This document shows, piece by piece, positions 61,488 to 64,000 of a stretch of 64,000 nt of DNA. Position 1 is the stretch's first letter, and the number at the start of each line of letters is the position of its first letter. The translations under genes were made by a program, and so were the position numbers. Below the pieces are notes generated by a model. That model saw only the letters and a program-made list of their open reading frames with translations. It did not search any database and was not told where the DNA came from. Source of the stretch: Marihabitans asiaticum (GTDB lineage Bacteria; Actinomycetota; Actinomycetes; Actinomycetales; Dermatophilaceae); the NCBI RefSeq assembly GCF_007828725.1, contig NZ_VIUW01000001.1, positions 310,001 through 374,000 on the forward strand. The letters are read 5' to 3'.

Positions 61488-62153
61488 ATGTGGATCAACC
61501 CTGTATTCGCTGAGACGGAGCCTGACGCTCTGGACCGACTCGTTCGGGACTACTCGTTGGCTACGCTGATAGTCGAGGACCCGTTGCGAGTCGCACACGT
61601 GCCGCTACTGCTGAAGCGGTCGCTACCAAGCAAGTCGGCGGATGCCGACCGGCTCGAGTTGGTAGGCCACATTCCGCTGGCTGACCCGGCCGCCGAGGCG
61701 ATTCAGGCCGGTTCACGGGTGTTGTCGATCTTCCAGGGGGCCACCAGTTACATCAGCCCAGCGTGGTATGAGCAGCCTGGTCTGCCGACCTACAATTTCA
61801 CGGTCGCGCATCTGGCTGGTCCCGCCGTTGTGATGAAGGACGATGACGCTTTGCGCGCACACCTCGTCGACCTCATCGCTCACCACGAGCAGATAAGGCG
61901 CGCCCAGGGGCCGGTGTGGACGATGGACGACACCGCCCATCGTCGGATGGATCAGTTGCTCCCGCAAATCATCGGTTTCCGAGTGCTGGTCGAAGAGGTC
62001 GAGATTAAAGCCAAGCTTGGTCAGAACCGATCGCTGGAAGACCAGCACAGCGTCGCTTCCTGCCTGTGGGCATCGGGCGCAAGCGCCGACCACTACCTCG
62101 CCGACCAGATGCACGCGGCTGCCAAGAGGAGGGAGACGCCCGATGCGACTTGA
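61488..62153 (+). CDS. FMN-binding negative transcriptional regulator-like protein (PaiB family)
   Basis: 221 residues starting ATG 61488. Typical opening WINPVFAETEPDALDRLVRDY and later VLSIFQGATSYISPAWY and PTYNFTVAHL match PaiB, a split-barrel flavin-binding protein. In the catabolic setting here it could be a flavin enzyme or regulator. Only 26 bases separate its ATG from the MocR start, so promoters overlap. It overlaps the amidohydrolase by 11 bases. Confidence 0.85.
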   Translation: MWINPVFAETEPDALDRLVRDYSLATLIVEDPLRVAHVPLLLKRSLPSKSADADRLELVGHIPLADPAAEAIQAGSRVLSIFQGATSYISPAWYEQPGLPTYNFTVAHLAGPAVVMKDDDALRAHLVDLIAHHEQIRRAQGPVWTMDDTAHRRMDQLLPQIIGFRVLVEEVEIKAKLGQNRSLEDQHSVASCLWASGASADHYLADQMHAAAKRRETPDAT

Positions 62154-63723
62154 TCTCATCATTGAGAATGCCAACGTCCGCACCCTCGATCCGCACCGTC
62201 CACGCGCCACTCGGCTAGGTGTGCTCGGTGGCACCATCGTCGGTCTGGACGAACAACTTGATCGCTGTACTGCCGCGACCCGCGTGGACGCGGCGGGCGG
62301 TACGCTGCTGCCTGGCTTCATCGACGCCCACACCCACCTGCAGTTCAGCGGTCAGGCAATCACTGCTGTCGATGTCTCCGCGGCCCACAGCGTGGATTCT
62401 GCGCTAGACATCATCGCGCGAGGTTCCCGGCACCTAGCGGATGACGAGTGGGTCGAGGTTGTTGGCTACGATCAGCGTCGACTTGGCCGGCACCTCACTG
62501 CGATTGAGTTGGACAGGGCGGGCAGCGGGCGACGGGTGTGGGCGCGGCACATCTCCAGCCACGCTGCCGTCGTGTCGACAGCTGTTATCGAGGGGATTAC
62601 CGACCCTGCGGCACGGGCGGACGGGGACGTTCGAGTCGGGCTACTGGTCGAGGGGCACCAAGAGTTGGTCCGCGCCCAGCGACTCCCGTACTCCACCGAG
62701 GAGATCGCCGCCCTCGTCGAGTATGCCTCAACTGCAGCGGGTCGGGACGGCGTCACCTTCTGCACCGAGGCCGGTATCGGCGGCTTCCTCGCGCTCAGCT
62801 CGTTGGACCTGCGCGCCTACGTGCAACTGCAACGTGAGCGCCGACTCCCGGTGCGTCTTGAGTTGATGCCGAGCTTCGACACCTTCCACTCAGTCCACGC
62901 CCACCCCAGCGAGGGCTTCAGTCGTGGCCACGACTTGGGGCCGATCACTGGGCTGGGCGCCGGCAGTATGATTCAGATCGGTGCCCAGAAGGTGATGCTC
63001 GACGGCGGAATGATGGTGCGCGCGGCGCGAATGACCGACCCGTACGTTGGGACGCAGAACGTCGGTGACTGGCAACGGGAACCGGCAGAACTGCGCGAGG
63101 CGATCCTCGACGGGCACGCGGCAGGTTGGCAGCTCGCGGTGCACGCGATCGGGGATGCGGCCGTGGACTTCGCGCTCGACTGCTTCGCCGAGGCGCTCGA
63201 TCGTCACCCGCGTGAGCACCGACACCGCATTGAGCATGGTGGGGCCATCCGGCCAGATCAGATCCCACGGCTGGCTGGCCTCGGCTTGACCGTCGTCACG
63301 CAGCCGGCATTCATCCACGACTCGGTACACGACTTCTCCGAAATCCTCGGGCCGGACCGGGCCGATTGGCTTTACCGTGGCCGCTCGTTGTTGGACGCCG
63401 GAATCCGGCTGGTCGGCAGCACTGATCGGCCACTGCCGGGGACGCCTCTCACCGCGATCCAAGCATTTGTCGACCGCATCAACGTCACCGGCCGAGCCTA
63501 CGCACCGCAGGAATCTGTCACGGTGCAAGAGGCGATCGAGATGTTCACTGTCCACGGCGCATGGGTCGCCGGCCTAGAGGGGGTCCTCGGCCGGCTGCGA
63601 CCGGGCTTCTACGCCGACCTGTGCCTGTTGGACCGCGACCCATGGACGGTGCCCACGGAGGAGATCAGCGGGATCGGCGTCACAGCCACCGCTGTTAACG
63701 GTGAACTGAGGTGGCATCGGTGA
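62143..63723 (+). CDS. Amidohydrolase family protein (YtcJ/exoenzyme-like)
   Basis: 526-residue metal-dependent hydrolase: LIIENANVRTLDPHRPRATRL start, GFIDAHTHLQFSG metal site near residue 62, QLAVHAIGDAAVDFALD and HRIEHGGAIRPDQI, LVGSTDRPLPGT as the last aspartate region. This is the YtcJ/LAF-like branch of amidohydrolases that act on amides or imines. It overlaps the PaiB-like gene and the next gene (GTGA), forming one operon. Substrate unknown. Confidence 0.9.
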   Translation: MRLDLIIENANVRTLDPHRPRATRLGVLGGTIVGLDEQLDRCTAATRVDAAGGTLLPGFIDAHTHLQFSGQAITAVDVSAAHSVDSALDIIARGSRHLADDEWVEVVGYDQRRLGRHLTAIELDRAGSGRRVWARHISSHAAVVSTAVIEGITDPAARADGDVRVGLLVEGHQELVRAQRLPYSTEEIAALVEYASTAAGRDGVTFCTEAGIGGFLALSSLDLRAYVQLQRERRLPVRLELMPSFDTFHSVHAHPSEGFSRGHDLGPITGLGAGSMIQIGAQKVMLDGGMMVRAARMTDPYVGTQNVGDWQREPAELREAILDGHAAGWQLAVHAIGDAAVDFALDCFAEALDRHPREHRHRIEHGGAIRPDQIPRLAGLGLTVVTQPAFIHDSVHDFSEILGPDRADWLYRGRSLLDAGIRLVGSTDRPLPGTPLTAIQAFVDRINVTGRAYAPQESVTVQEAIEMFTVHGAWVAGLEGVLGRLRPGFYADLCLLDRDPWTVPTEEISGIGVTATAVNGELRWHR

Positions 63724-64000
63724 CACGCAGCATCGTCATGTCCTTGCCGTACGACTATCTTTACGACGCGGTCGCCGAGCGGCTCGCACCGCGTACGGCG
63801 TCTGGCGAGCTCCGCCTCCTGAAGTGGAGCCCGAAGTACCCGGATGCCTCAGCCGCTGACCCAGCCGAAATCGACCTTTTGGTAATCCCTTACCACACGA
63901 CGCAAGAGAAGACAACCGGGCAGTATGTGAGCACTCAGGTGCTGCGCCGGACGCGAGAACTGTACCCGTCGGTGTCGGTGGTCCAGGCATTGTCGATCGG
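63720..64000 (+). CDS. D-2-hydroxyacid dehydrogenase-like protein (3' end outside window)
   Basis: GTG 63720 overlaps the amidohydrolase stop. The 93 visible residues (TRSIVMSLPYDYLYDAVAER, IDLLVIPYHTT, PSVSVVQALSIG) resemble the N-terminal substrate domain of D-isomer-specific 2-hydroxyacid dehydrogenases, but the NAD domain that would confirm it is beyond the window. Fourth gene of the island, likely part of the same pathway. Confidence 0.6.
   Translation, partial: MTRSIVMSLPYDYLYDAVAERLAPRTASGELRLLKWSPKYPDASAADPAEIDLLVIPYHTTQEKTTGQYVSTQVLRRTRELYPSVSVVQALSI

Overview
The window is very GC-rich, with G/C-ending codons, frequent GTG starts and short overlaps between genes. It looks like the chromosome of a Micrococcales-type actinobacterium, perhaps an Intrasporangiaceae/Janibacter-like organism. 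That placement is an inference from gene content; no rRNA or tRNA gene was seen.

Layout. (1) 1-6857: the end of a polyol uptake and catabolism operon, with two ABC permeases, a mannitol-type dehydrogenase, two zinc alcohol dehydrogenases and xylulokinase. (2) 7000-17844: core genes. These are a sensor kinase/response regulator/DUF4097 operon, a fructosamine kinase-like protein, NAD-malic enzyme, a secreted SGNH hydrolase, a DUF222-HNH protein with an SOS box at its start codon, an acetyltransferase, a methyltransferase and a P-loop ATPase. (3) 17857-35398: a 17.5-kb Tn7-like transposon bounded by a TGTCA target duplication. It has matching terminal repeats and subterminal repeat arrays. It encodes TnsA, TnsB, TnsC and two TniQ proteins, the second frameshifted. 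Its cargo is a type I restriction-modification locus with two accessory genes, a Toprim-domain protein and an uncharacterised two-gene cassette. (4) 35401-38991: decayed accessory genes, including a cut-short phosphotransferase, a GNAT protein, a zinc-ribbon protein resembling an inactive tyrosine recombinase, and an orphan antitoxin. (5) 39045-52914: core genes again, with a YbaK-type deacylase, a CynX transporter, 5-oxoprolinase PxpABC, a DksA-like protein, an ADP-glucose pyrophosphorylase-like protein, MscS, SMP-30, VapBC, DUF421 and DUF2254 proteins. A SAM riboswitch then precedes a sulfone-scavenging set (flavin reductase, SfnG-type monooxygenase, OsmC). (6) 53027-58355: a frameshifted channel gene and nested insertion sequences (ISL3, an IS4/IS1634-type remnant, and IS3 inside an IS630 relic). 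(7) 58651-64000: a probable catabolic island with an aldehyde dehydrogenase, a MocR regulator, a PaiB-like protein, an amidohydrolase and a cut-off 2-hydroxyacid dehydrogenase-like gene.

Two signals run across the window. The octamer CGAAGGGG/CCCCTTCG occurs about 48 times in the two core blocks and not once, by hand scan, in the transposon, the decayed region beside it, or the last 11 kb. A dispersed repeat of about 40 bp, which contains that octamer, sits at the 3' ends of several genes. Single-base frameshifts are common in the mobile and decayed regions. Some are probably true decay, but homopolymer sequencing error cannot be excluded.
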